A stretch of 5,725 nucleotides of DNA from Oscillospiraceae bacterium (lineage in GTDB: Bacteria > Bacillota > Clostridia > Oscillospirales > UBA929): contig WRLJ01000123.1 of NCBI GenBank assembly GCA_009777685.1, forward strand, positions 1 to 5,725, read 5' to 3'. Under the pieces are notes generated by a model. The model was given only the letters and a program-made list of their open reading frames with translations. It was not told where the DNA came from and searched no databases. This document shows positions 1 to 5,544 of this stretch, in pieces. Every line of letters begins with the position of its first letter. The stretch's first letter is position 1. Position numbers and translations under genes: made by a program.

Positions 1-1953
1 CGTGGCGGGCGGCGGGGAGGGACCCGGCGGGGGGGCCGGCGTCGCGGGCGGCGGGGGCGGCGCGTCCTTCGGCGCGGGAATCCAGGCCGTGTCGAACGGC
101 TCAAACTCCATCCGCCCGCCCGACTGCGACAGAGCGGTATAGCCGCCCGTCACGGCGGAGAGGTGGATGGCGTACCGCCCGCTCTGCTGACCCACTCGCG
201 GCAGCTCAAACTGCTCCGGCTCTTCGGAGCCGGGATAGAAGCCGAACACCATACCGCTGGCAAACGACTGCACAATGACCGCCGTTTTCCCGCCGTGCGG
301 GACCGCGCCCACGGGGCGGATGTCCAGTGACGCGTCATAGCGGGCCAATTCCCGGGGGCTTCCGCCCTTCAGCGGCATGGAAAAGATGACCGTCGCGGCG
401 GGGCTGCCCGCCTCCCGCACCGTGTAATACAGCGTCATCTCCCCGCTCCCGTCGTTGACCAGGCACGGCCAGCGCGCGTCTATGCCCGCCGGGGTCAGCG
501 GCGTTTGGCTGGTCAGCGAGAACGGGCCGCGGGGGATGTTCGATTGCAGCAGATACAGCCCCGGCGTCCGGCCGTCCAGGCCGCCGGAGACGATATAAAA
601 CTCCCGCCGCCCGACTCTTTCGGGCATGTTGTTGCCCGTCGCCAGCCACGAGTAGCGCGTCTCGTCGATCTCACCGGTATAGGCGGTGAACGGTCCCTGC
701 ACGCGGTCCCGCGCGGAACCGGTATACCAGAGGATACCGGAGCCTCCGCGCTGGTGGTAGTAATAGCGTCTCAGCTCGGAAAAGCTGCTGAGGGCGATGT
801 TCTGAACGGGGACGTCGCCGATGAGGCGCTCATAGGGGACGTTATATTCCTTGCGGCTGGTGTTTGGCCGCGCCTCAAACGTCAGGCCTTCCAGGGTCTC
901 GCCGGGACGCAGGCGGCGCGCGTGAACGGCAAAGCGCGCGTCCTCGAAGTCATAGTCGCAGGTGGACAGCGTCAGAATCGAGTCGCGCTCATCGACCTCG
1001 ATATTGGTGTGGAAGACCGAGCGCATATAAATTTCTTCCAGCAGCGCGTCATACCGGGTTCCGCTGACGAGGGTGTCGGCATAGCCGTAGTCCGGTTCGC
1101 AGATATACGCGGCGAACACCAGCCAGACCGTCGGGCCGTAAATGGTGTCCAGATAGACGACCGGCGCGCTTTCATAGCCCTTGACCGTCTGGTACTTCAG
1201 CAGCGGGCGGAACATGGTTCCGTCCTTCATGTTGTGCCCGTACAGCACCGTGTTGGAGCCGGAGAAATCCGGCGCGGCCTGATAATCCATAAAGACGGTC
1301 CCGCGGTCGCTGCGCTTGCGGTCGAAGTTGCGGGTCAGGTACAGGTCGTTATCCGTCGTCTGCACAAACACCATGTCCTTGATGGTCAGGCCCGGTATAT
1401 TCAGAATGCCGATAAAGTCGGAGTTTCTGGCCAGCACGTCCGCGTACAGCGTCCGGTAGTCGATCTCCGGGTCAGAGGGCGGATAGTCCCACCCCTCCGC
1501 GTCCAGGGGGGGCGGCGTGGCCGGCGTCCCCGTCACGGCGGGCGGCGGCGGGGTGGGGATCATTTTGCCCACGTCGGCCTGATGGATGCGGTGCGTGATC
1601 GAGCCGATCCCGTAGTAGGCCAGATACCCCGCCGACCCCAGCGCGGCGACGACGCAGAGGCACAGAAAAAACCGGCGCGCGGGGCTGAGGGACAGGAAAT
1701 AAAGCCGCGCCGCCGCCAGCCGCCCGCGCGGGGGAGGGGACGGCTTCGGCCCGCGTTCTGGCGGCGGCCCGCCCGCCGCGTCCGCGGAGTTCGGCGGAGG
1801 GGGCTGCGGATTTCCCGGCCCCGCCGCGTCTCCGGGAGACGCCGCGCCGCCCGTCAAATCGACGTTCAGGGCGCGGTCCAGCAGGGAATCCAGCCCGTCC
1901 AGGGGTTCCGGACGGGAGCGGGGGTCGTTGCCTGTATTGCGGTTATCCGACAT
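1..1953 (-). CDS. srtB: Class B sortase with long C-terminal extracytoplasmic extension (3' end beyond window)
   Basis: The protein is a membrane-anchored cysteine transpeptidase that should cut a sorting motif in secreted proteins and join them to peptidoglycan. The frame is open for 651 codons from the ATG at 1953 to the window edge, with no stop. Residues 1-94 are a Pro/Ala/Gly-rich, probably cytoplasmic segment, followed by one hydrophobic helix at about 95-116 (starting RFFLCLCVVAAL). The sortase domain spans about 165-345. Catalytic His240 lies in YGHNMKDGTMF, Cys332 in TLSTC and Arg340 in CDYDFEDARF, the class B pattern. Residues about 388-620 form an extra beta-rich region with repeated LWYT/FYIV/LYYT strands and GPF turns, and from about 626 a proline-rich tail runs off the window. 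Typical SrtB proteins are about 250 residues, so this one is much longer. The start is supported by GGGAG seven bases upstream. The sortase call is firm; the nature of the extension is inferred. Confidence 0.93.
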   Translation of the reverse strand, partial: MSDNRNTGNDPRSRPEPLDGLDSLLDRALNVDLTGGAASPGDAAGPGNPQPPPPNSADAAGGPPPERGPKPSPPPRGRLAAARLYFLSLSPARRFFLCLCVVAALGSAGYLAYYGIGSITHRIHQADVGKMIPTPPPPAVTGTPATPPPLDAEGWDYPPSDPEIDYRTLYADVLARNSDFIGILNIPGLTIKDMVFVQTTDNDLYLTRNFDRKRSDRGTVFMDYQAAPDFSGSNTVLYGHNMKDGTMFRPLLKYQTVKGYESAPVVYLDTIYGPTVWLVFAAYICEPDYGYADTLVSGTRYDALLEEIYMRSVFHTNIEVDERDSILTLSTCDYDFEDARFAVHARRLRPGETLEGLTFEARPNTSRKEYNVPYERLIGDVPVQNIALSSFSELRRYYYHQRGGSGILWYTGSARDRVQGPFTAYTGEIDETRYSWLATGNNMPERVGRREFYIVSGGLDGRTPGLYLLQSNIPRGPFSLTSQTPLTPAGIDARWPCLVNDGSGEMTLYYTVREAGSPAATVIFSMPLKGGSPRELARYDASLDIRPVGAVPHGGKTAVIVQSFASGMVFGFYPGSEEPEQFELPRVGQQSGRYAIHLSAVTGGYTALSQSGGRMEFEPFDTAWIPAPKDAPPPPPATPAPPPGPSPPPAT

Positions 1954-1960
1954 GGTGATT

Positions 1961-1965
1961 CTCCC
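1961..1965 (-). promoter_or_regulatory. Ribosome binding site of the sortase gene
   Basis: GGGAG on the minus strand lies seven bases before the ATG at 1953. It fixes the start of the long sortase frame, which has no better start upstream. Confidence 0.6.
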
Positions 1966-1974
1966 AAAAGGCCA

Positions 1975-1999
1975 GGCAGGAGCGGAATCCGCCCCTGCC
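1975..1999 (-). terminator. GC-rich stem-loop between cheW and the sortase gene (weak terminator or attenuator)
   Basis: GGCAGG on one side pairs with CCTGCC on the other, and the pairing continues through GCGG/CCGC with one G-U pair. This gives a stem of about 11-12 pairs with a very short loop. On the minus strand it is followed after a few bases by only four Ts (TGGCCTTTT), so it is a weak candidate for Rho-independent termination. It may instead reduce read-through into the sortase gene or stabilise the cheW mRNA end. The pairing is seen directly; the function is inferred. Confidence 0.5.
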
Positions 2000-2037
2000 C
2001 AGTTTAGATTCCGTGTTGAGCGCGCCGTCTCAGCCCG

Positions 2038-2529
2038 TCAAAAGGATTCGTTGACAAACAGATCCTGCAGACTGATGACAATCGACGTTTTGCTGTCTCC
2101 CAGCTTGGCGATGCCGGTGACATAGCTGTTGCCGGAATACTCGCCGGAGGAAGGGGGCGGCGCGATGTTCTCCGGCTCGATGGTCAGCGTTTCGCGGATG
2201 GCGTCGACAATCAGGCCGATCTGGTGATCGGCCACCTGGGTAACGACGATGCACGTGCGGTCGGTAAATTCAATCTCCTCTTTATGGAAACGAATACGCA
2301 TACTGACCACCGGGATGATATTTCCGCGCAGGTTGATAAAACCTTTCATATAATGCGGCATCTCCGGCATCTCGTTGATTTCCTGCATCCCGACGATCTG
2401 ATGGACATAGCGGATTTCAATGCTGTAGGTCTCGGTGTCCACGCAGAAATTCAGGTACATATTCTTCATTTCGTCGATGGACTCGTCCGAAGCGGTTTCG
2501 CTCATAAAATCCAATTCCTGTTCCGTCAT
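2038..2529 (-). CDS. cheW: CheW chemotaxis coupling protein
   Basis: This is the cytoplasmic adaptor that links methyl-accepting chemoreceptors to the histidine kinase CheA. The 163-residue product is essentially one CheW domain after a short acidic leader of about 20 residues. Family hallmarks are visible: GFINLRGNIIPVVSMRIRF at about 63-81 (the NLRG loop, Arg68, matches the receptor/CheA-binding turn), RTCIVV at about 91-96, and IGLIVDAIRETLTI at about 104-117. The C-terminal strand region is VTGIAKL plus TSIVISLQDLF. An in-frame ATG at 2586 would add 19 residues, but it lies inside the -10 element of the promoter. The ATG at 2529 has GAGGTG nine bases upstream and is preferred. No cheA, cheY or receptor gene is in the window, so its partners are unknown. 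The sortase gene follows 84 bases downstream on the same strand. Confidence 0.93.
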   Translation of the reverse strand: MTEQELDFMSETASDESIDEMKNMYLNFCVDTETYSIEIRYVHQIVGMQEINEMPEMPHYMKGFINLRGNIIPVVSMRIRFHKEEIEFTDRTCIVVTQVADHQIGLIVDAIRETLTIEPENIAPPPSSGEYSGNSYVTGIAKLGDSKTSIVISLQDLFVNESF

Positions 2530-2538
2530 GTGAAGCCA

Positions 2539-2544
2539 CACCTC
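2539..2544 (-). promoter_or_regulatory. Ribosome binding site deciding the cheW start
   Basis: GAGGTG on the minus strand sits nine bases before the ATG at 2529. The longer alternative start at 2586 has no well-placed site and would not be fully transcribed from the promoter seen here. Confidence 0.65.
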
Positions 2545-2584
2545 TTTTCCATAATAATTAAGGGCCGCCATATATACTCTGATC

Positions 2585-2613
2585 ATGATATCATTTTATC
2601 TCCGCGTTGTCAA
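2585..2613 (-). promoter_or_regulatory. Sigma-A promoter of cheW
   Basis: On the minus strand a perfect TTGACA -35 (2608-2613) is followed by a 17-base spacer and TATCAT (2585-2590). A TG one base before the -10 makes it an extended -10. Transcription should start near 2578, giving a leader of about 50 bases before the cheW ATG. The palindrome ATGATATCAT (2585-2594) covers the -10 and could be an operator, which is speculative. Confidence 0.75.
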
Positions 2614-2698
2614 GGCAGGGGAGGGGAATGAAAAGGGAATTTTACAAAGAGGACGTCCGGGGATTTTTCACGGTCCTTTCCGGCATGGCCAAATCCCC

Positions 2699-2727
2699 TT
2701 GAACCGGCGGCCCCGCTGTGCTATACT
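2699..2727 (+). promoter_or_regulatory. Sigma-A promoter of the fabV/ter gene
   Basis: TTGAAC (2699-2704), a 17-base spacer and TATACT (2722-2727) form a good vegetative promoter, with TG one base before the -10 (extended -10). The expected transcription start is near 2734, about 50 bases before the ATG at 2785. The direct repeat GAACCGGCG occurs at 2701-2709, overlapping the -35, and at 2744-2752 in the leader. Confidence 0.7.
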
Positions 2728-2784
2728 GGCTGTGCCGCCCGGGGAACCGGCGCGGCGCCACATTTTGTCTGGAGGAGCTTCTCT

Positions 2785-3948
2785 ATGGACATCAAACCCC
2801 GCATCAAAGGCTTTATCTGTACCACGGCGCATCCGGAGGGCTGCCTGCGCCGCGTGGAGGAGGACGTCCGGCTGGCCCGGGCGGACGCGCCGCCCTCCCA
2901 TCCCGGCCCGAAGCGGGTGCTGGTCATCGGCGCGTCGGCGGGGTACGGGCTGGCGTGCCGCGTAACGGCGGCGTTCACTTACGGCGCGGAAACGCTCGGG
3001 CTGTCGCTGGAGCGGGAGGAGAGCGGGAACCGCACCGCCTCGGCGGGCTGGTATAACAACGAAGCGTTCGCGGCGCTGGCCGCGCGCGGCGGCCCGCGCG
3101 CCGAAACGCTGAACGGCGACGCGTTCGACCCATCGGTCAGGGCAGAAACCGCTGAAAAGGCCCGCGCGTTCTTTACCGGCGGGCAGATTGACCTTGTGAT
3201 ATACTCGCTGGCCGCGCCGCGCCGCACAGACCCGGCCACGGGGGAAAGCTGGCGCTCGGTCATCAAGCCGCTCGGCGCGCCGTTTTCCGGCCAGCATCTG
3301 GACGTTTGGACGGGCGAGGTCAGCCGGGTCACGCTGGAGCCCGCCGCGGAGGAAGAAACCGCCGCCACCGTCAAGGTCATGGGCGGCGGCGGCTGGCTGG
3401 ACTGGATAGAGACGCTGACGGCGGCTGGTCTGCTGGCGGACAGGTGCCAAACCGTCTCGTTTTCCTACATCGGGCCGGAAAAGACCCATGCCATCTACAA
3501 AAACGGAACGATCGGCCGGGCCAAGGAGGACCTCGAGCATCGCTGTGCGGACATCAACGCTCTGCTGGCCTCGCGGGGCGGGCGCGCGTTTGTGTCGGTC
3601 AACAAGGCGCTGGTCACGCAGGCGTCGGCGGCGATTCCTGTGGTGCCGCTGTATATCTCGCTGCTCTACCGCGTGATGAAGGACGCGGGCCTACACGAGG
3701 GCTGTCAGGAACAGGCGCAGCGGCTGTTTTCCCTGTTATACGGCGACGCGCTGAAAACCGACGAAGCGGGCCGCCTGCGGCTGGACGACCGGGAAATGCG
3801 CCCCGATATCCAGGCCGAGGTCGACCGCCGCTGGACGCTGGCGGATACCGCGTCCATGCCGGAGCTGGCCGATCTGGAGGGCTACCGCGCGGACTTTATG
3901 CGGCTGTTCGGCTTTGCGCCGGACGGAGGCGTGTACGGGGGCGGCTGA
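2785..3948 (+). CDS. fabV: FabV/Ter-family trans-2-enoyl-CoA/ACP reductase (NADH-dependent)
   Basis: This soluble short-chain-dehydrogenase-type enzyme reduces the trans-2 double bond of enoyl-ACP (fatty acid synthesis) or enoyl-CoA such as crotonyl-CoA (butyrate-type metabolism). The 387-residue product is close to the usual length of roughly 400. The nucleotide-binding loop GASAGYGLA is at 49-57. Glu76, at the end of the second strand (LSLERE), is the position linked to NADH preference in this family. YSLAAPRR follows. The catalytic pair is Tyr238 and Lys247 with eight residues between (IYKNGTIGRAK), preceded by YIGPE with Tyr228. The C-terminal part carries VNKALVTQASAAIPVVPLY, typical of the family. 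GGAGGA lies eight bases before the ATG. The gene is monocistronic by context, divergent from cheW and convergent with rplQ. Sequence alone does not settle whether the substrate is ACP- or CoA-linked. Confidence 0.93.
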   Translation: MDIKPRIKGFICTTAHPEGCLRRVEEDVRLARADAPPSHPGPKRVLVIGASAGYGLACRVTAAFTYGAETLGLSLEREESGNRTASAGWYNNEAFAALAARGGPRAETLNGDAFDPSVRAETAEKARAFFTGGQIDLVIYSLAAPRRTDPATGESWRSVIKPLGAPFSGQHLDVWTGEVSRVTLEPAAEEETAATVKVMGGGGWLDWIETLTAAGLLADRCQTVSFSYIGPEKTHAIYKNGTIGRAKEDLEHRCADINALLASRGGRAFVSVNKALVTQASAAIPVVPLYISLLYRVMKDAGLHEGCQEQAQRLFSLLYGDALKTDEAGRLRLDDREMRPDIQAEVDRRWTLADTASMPELADLEGYRADFMRLFGFAPDGGVYGGG

Positions 3949-3984
3949 CCGGCCGCGCCGCCGCGGATTGGCTGAAAAAATTCC

Positions 3985-4013
3985 GCGGGGCGGGGCGTTT
4001 GCCCCCGCCCCGC
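3985..4013 (-). terminator. Second terminator for leftward transcription (rpsD-rpoA-rplQ operon)
   Basis: GCGGGGCGGGG at 3985-3995 pairs with CCCCGCCCCGC at 4003-4013, an 11-pair stem with a seven-base loop. Read on the minus strand it is followed by GGAA and then six Ts (complement of the A run at 3975-3980), which fits a Rho-independent terminator. On the plus strand there is no T run after it. It lies downstream of the hairpin at 4020-4053 and so would act as a backup. Confidence 0.6.
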
Positions 4014-4019
4014 GCCCGC

Positions 4020-4053
4020 AAAAACACGCCATGCTCTCCCGCATGGCGTGTTT
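4020..4053. terminator. Bidirectional Rho-independent terminator between fabV and rplQ
   Basis: A perfect 13-pair stem joins AAACACGCCATGC (4022-4034) and GCATGGCGTGTTT (4041-4053) around a six-base loop. Leftward transcripts end in five Us (A run 4020-4024). Rightward transcripts end in GUGUUUGAUUU. It therefore can stop both the ribosomal protein operon and the fabV message, which converge here. Confidence 0.85.
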
Positions 4054-4067
4054 GATTTAGTTCTCCC

Positions 4068-4493
4068 CTACTCCACCAGCTCCAGCACCGCCATCTCGGC
4101 GGCGTCGCCCCTGCGGGGACCGATGCGGGTGATGCGGGTATAGCCGCCCTGGCGTTCGGCGTACTTGGGCGCGATATCGTCAAACAGCCGCTTGACGACG
4201 TCCTCCAGCAGCAGCTTCGGCCCGGTCTTGCCCTTGGCGGCCTTGAGCCGGTTGTGCTTGACCTTGACGGCCTTGTTCTCCTCGTTCGGGCAGAGAAACG
4301 CCATAGCGGCGCGGCGCGCCTCCAGCGTGTTTTTCTTGCCGAGCGTGATCATTTTCTCCACCAGCGGCGCAACCTCGGCGGCGCGGGTGTATGTGGTCTC
4401 AATGCGCCCCCTGTCCAACACTCCGGCGACCATCGTTTGCAGCATGGCCATGCGGTGCGCGGTGGGACGCCCCAATTTGCGGGTTCCGGGCAT
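4068..4493 (-). CDS. rplQ: 50S ribosomal protein L17 with an internal lysine-rich insertion
   Basis: L17 is a component of the large ribosomal subunit near the exit tunnel. The N-terminal half (KLGRPTAHRMAMLQTMV at about 6-22, RIETTYTRAAE, EKMITLGKK) and the C-terminal half (EDVVKRLFDDIAPKYAERQ at about 97-115, GGYTRITRIGPRRGDAAEM) are canonical. Between them, residues about 68-94 are an extra segment rich in lysine and asparagine (KAVKVKHNRLKAAKGKTGPK), which raises the length to 141 residues against roughly 115-130 in most bacteria. The gene starts 12 bases after the end of rpoA, and its AGGAGG site overlaps the rpoA stop codon, so translation is probably coupled. It is the last gene of the operon, followed by two terminators. 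Confidence 0.96.
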   Translation of the reverse strand: MPGTRKLGRPTAHRMAMLQTMVAGVLDRGRIETTYTRAAEVAPLVEKMITLGKKNTLEARRAAMAFLCPNEENKAVKVKHNRLKAAKGKTGPKLLLEDVVKRLFDDIAPKYAERQGGYTRITRIGPRRGDAAEMAVLELVE

Positions 4494-4501
4494 AGTCGTT
4501 T

Positions 4502-4507
4502 CCTCCT
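4502..4507 (-). promoter_or_regulatory. rplQ ribosome binding site overlapping the rpoA stop codon
   Basis: AGGAGG (minus strand) lies eight bases before the rplQ ATG at 4493 and shares bases with the rpoA TAG at 4506-4508. This arrangement favours translational coupling of the two genes. Confidence 0.75.
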
Positions 4508-5453
4508 AACTTTCTTCCATGGCCAGGGCCAGGCCCATCGCGGCCAGCTTGCTGATGACTTCTTCCTTGGACTTGCGGCCCATATTGCGGACCTTCATCA
4601 AGTCCTCCTCGGTGTGGCGGATCAGGTCCTCAACGGTATTGATGCCCGCGCGCTTGAGGCAGTTGAAGCTGCGCACCGAAAGATCAAGCTCCTCAATGCT
4701 CATCTCCAGCACCTTGTCGCGCTGGGACTCGGCTTTCTCTACGACCGTGGAACGGTTGGCGACAGACTCGGACAAATCGGTGAAGATACTCATGTGATCC
4801 TCCACGATTTTCGCGGCCAGCGATACGGCGTCCCGCGCGGAAATCGTCCCGTTGGTCCAGACCTCCAGCGTCAGCTTGTCAAAGTCGGTCATGTTGGCCA
4901 CGCGCGTGTTCTCCACGGTGAAATTCACCTTCAGAACCGGCGTATAGACGCTGTCCACGGGAATCAGCCCGATGATGTTCTGCGCCGGCTTATTGCGCTC
5001 GGCGGGAACATACCCGCGCCCGTGGGAGAGCGTAAGCTCCACATCCAGGCGCGCGTCGGCGGCCAGGGAGGCAATGTGCAGGCCGGGGTTCAAAATCTCG
5101 ACCTCGCTGCCGGCCTTGATGTCGCCGGCGGTAAGCTCACATTCGCCGCTGGCCTCGATATACACGGTCTTGACGCCGGGGGTATGGATGCGGGCGATGA
5201 GGCCCTTGACATTCAAGACCAGCTCCGTGACGTCCTCTTTGACGCCGGGGATGGTGGAAAACTCATGGCTGACGCCGACGATTTTCATCGTGGTCACGGC
5301 GGTTCCGGGCAGGGAGGAAAGCAAAACGCGCCGCAGGGAGTTGCCCAATGTGGTTCCATAGCCGCGCTCCAACGGCTCGACCACAAACTTTCCGTACGAG
5401 GAATTTTCCTCGTCCTCGAAACAGTCGATTCTCGGCTTTTCGATCTCTATCAT
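4506..5453 (-). CDS. rpoA: DNA-directed RNA polymerase subunit alpha
   Basis: The alpha subunit dimerises to nucleate RNA polymerase assembly and contacts promoter UP elements and activators. The 315-residue product has the normal length. The N-terminal domain spans about 1-230 and includes GYGTTLGNSLRRVLLSSLPG (31-50), with the arginines needed for beta/beta' assembly. A flexible linker of about 20 residues follows. The C-terminal domain covers about 250-312, with EELDLSVRSFNCLKRAGI at 255-271. In it, Arg261, Asn264, Cys265 and Lys267 correspond to the DNA-contacting Arg265/Asn268/Cys269/Lys271 set of the E. coli protein. AAGGAG lies seven bases before the ATG at 5453. It sits between rpsD (91-base gap) and rplQ (12-base gap), the usual order in Firmicutes. 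Confidence 0.98.
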   Translation of the reverse strand: MIEIEKPRIDCFEDEENSSYGKFVVEPLERGYGTTLGNSLRRVLLSSLPGTAVTTMKIVGVSHEFSTIPGVKEDVTELVLNVKGLIARIHTPGVKTVYIEASGECELTAGDIKAGSEVEILNPGLHIASLAADARLDVELTLSHGRGYVPAERNKPAQNIIGLIPVDSVYTPVLKVNFTVENTRVANMTDFDKLTLEVWTNGTISARDAVSLAAKIVEDHMSIFTDLSESVANRSTVVEKAESQRDKVLEMSIEELDLSVRSFNCLKRAGINTVEDLIRHTEEDLMKVRNMGRKSKEEVISKLAAMGLALAMEES

Positions 5454-5510
5454 GGAAACACTCCTTAGCTGTTATTTCAGGAGCAACCCGTTCATTCTAA
5501 AGCCCGAACG

Positions 5511-5534
5511 CGCCGGGGGTCCTGATCCCCGGCG
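5511..5534 (-). other. Stem-loop in the rpsD-rpoA intergenic region
   Basis: CGCCGGGG at 5511-5518 pairs with CCCCGGCG at 5527-5534 around an eight-base loop. On the minus strand it is not followed by a T run, so it is not a convincing terminator. It could be a processing, stability or partial attenuation element between rpsD and rpoA. Only the pairing is visible; the role is inferred. Confidence 0.45.
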
Positions 5535-5544
5535 GCGGTACGGA

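Noticed and set aside
1..80. Tandem repeat or CRISPR-like array in the GC-rich left edge
   Set aside because: The repetitiveness comes from proline codons (CCG/CCC) in the sortase tail. No unit of constant length with spacers is present.
505..2007. 500-codon open frame on the plus strand
   Set aside because: It is antisense to the sortase gene, has no recognisable domain and is Arg/Gly/Val-rich as expected from the complement of GC-rich coding DNA. The opposite strand shows clear sortase motifs.
1954..2037. Separate promoter for the sortase gene
   Set aside because: The best -10-like match (TAAACT) has no acceptable -35 at 16-18 bases, so no promoter is claimed.
2530..2586. Longer cheW start at 2586
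   Set aside because: This ATG overlaps the -10 element and lies upstream of the expected transcription start. The ATG at 2529 has a proper GAGGTG site.
2668..3540. 290-codon open frame on the minus strand
   Set aside because: It is antisense to the fabV/ter gene, which has all its family motifs. The candidate itself has low-complexity composition and no family signature.
3306..4055. 249-codon frame on the plus strand overlapping the end of fabV
   Set aside because: It is an out-of-frame shadow of fabV that runs through the terminator region, with Gly/Arg-rich composition and no recognisable domain.
4254..5468. 404-codon open frame on the plus strand
   Set aside because: It lies antisense to rpoA and part of rplQ, both certain genes. 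It is a by-product of the high GC content.
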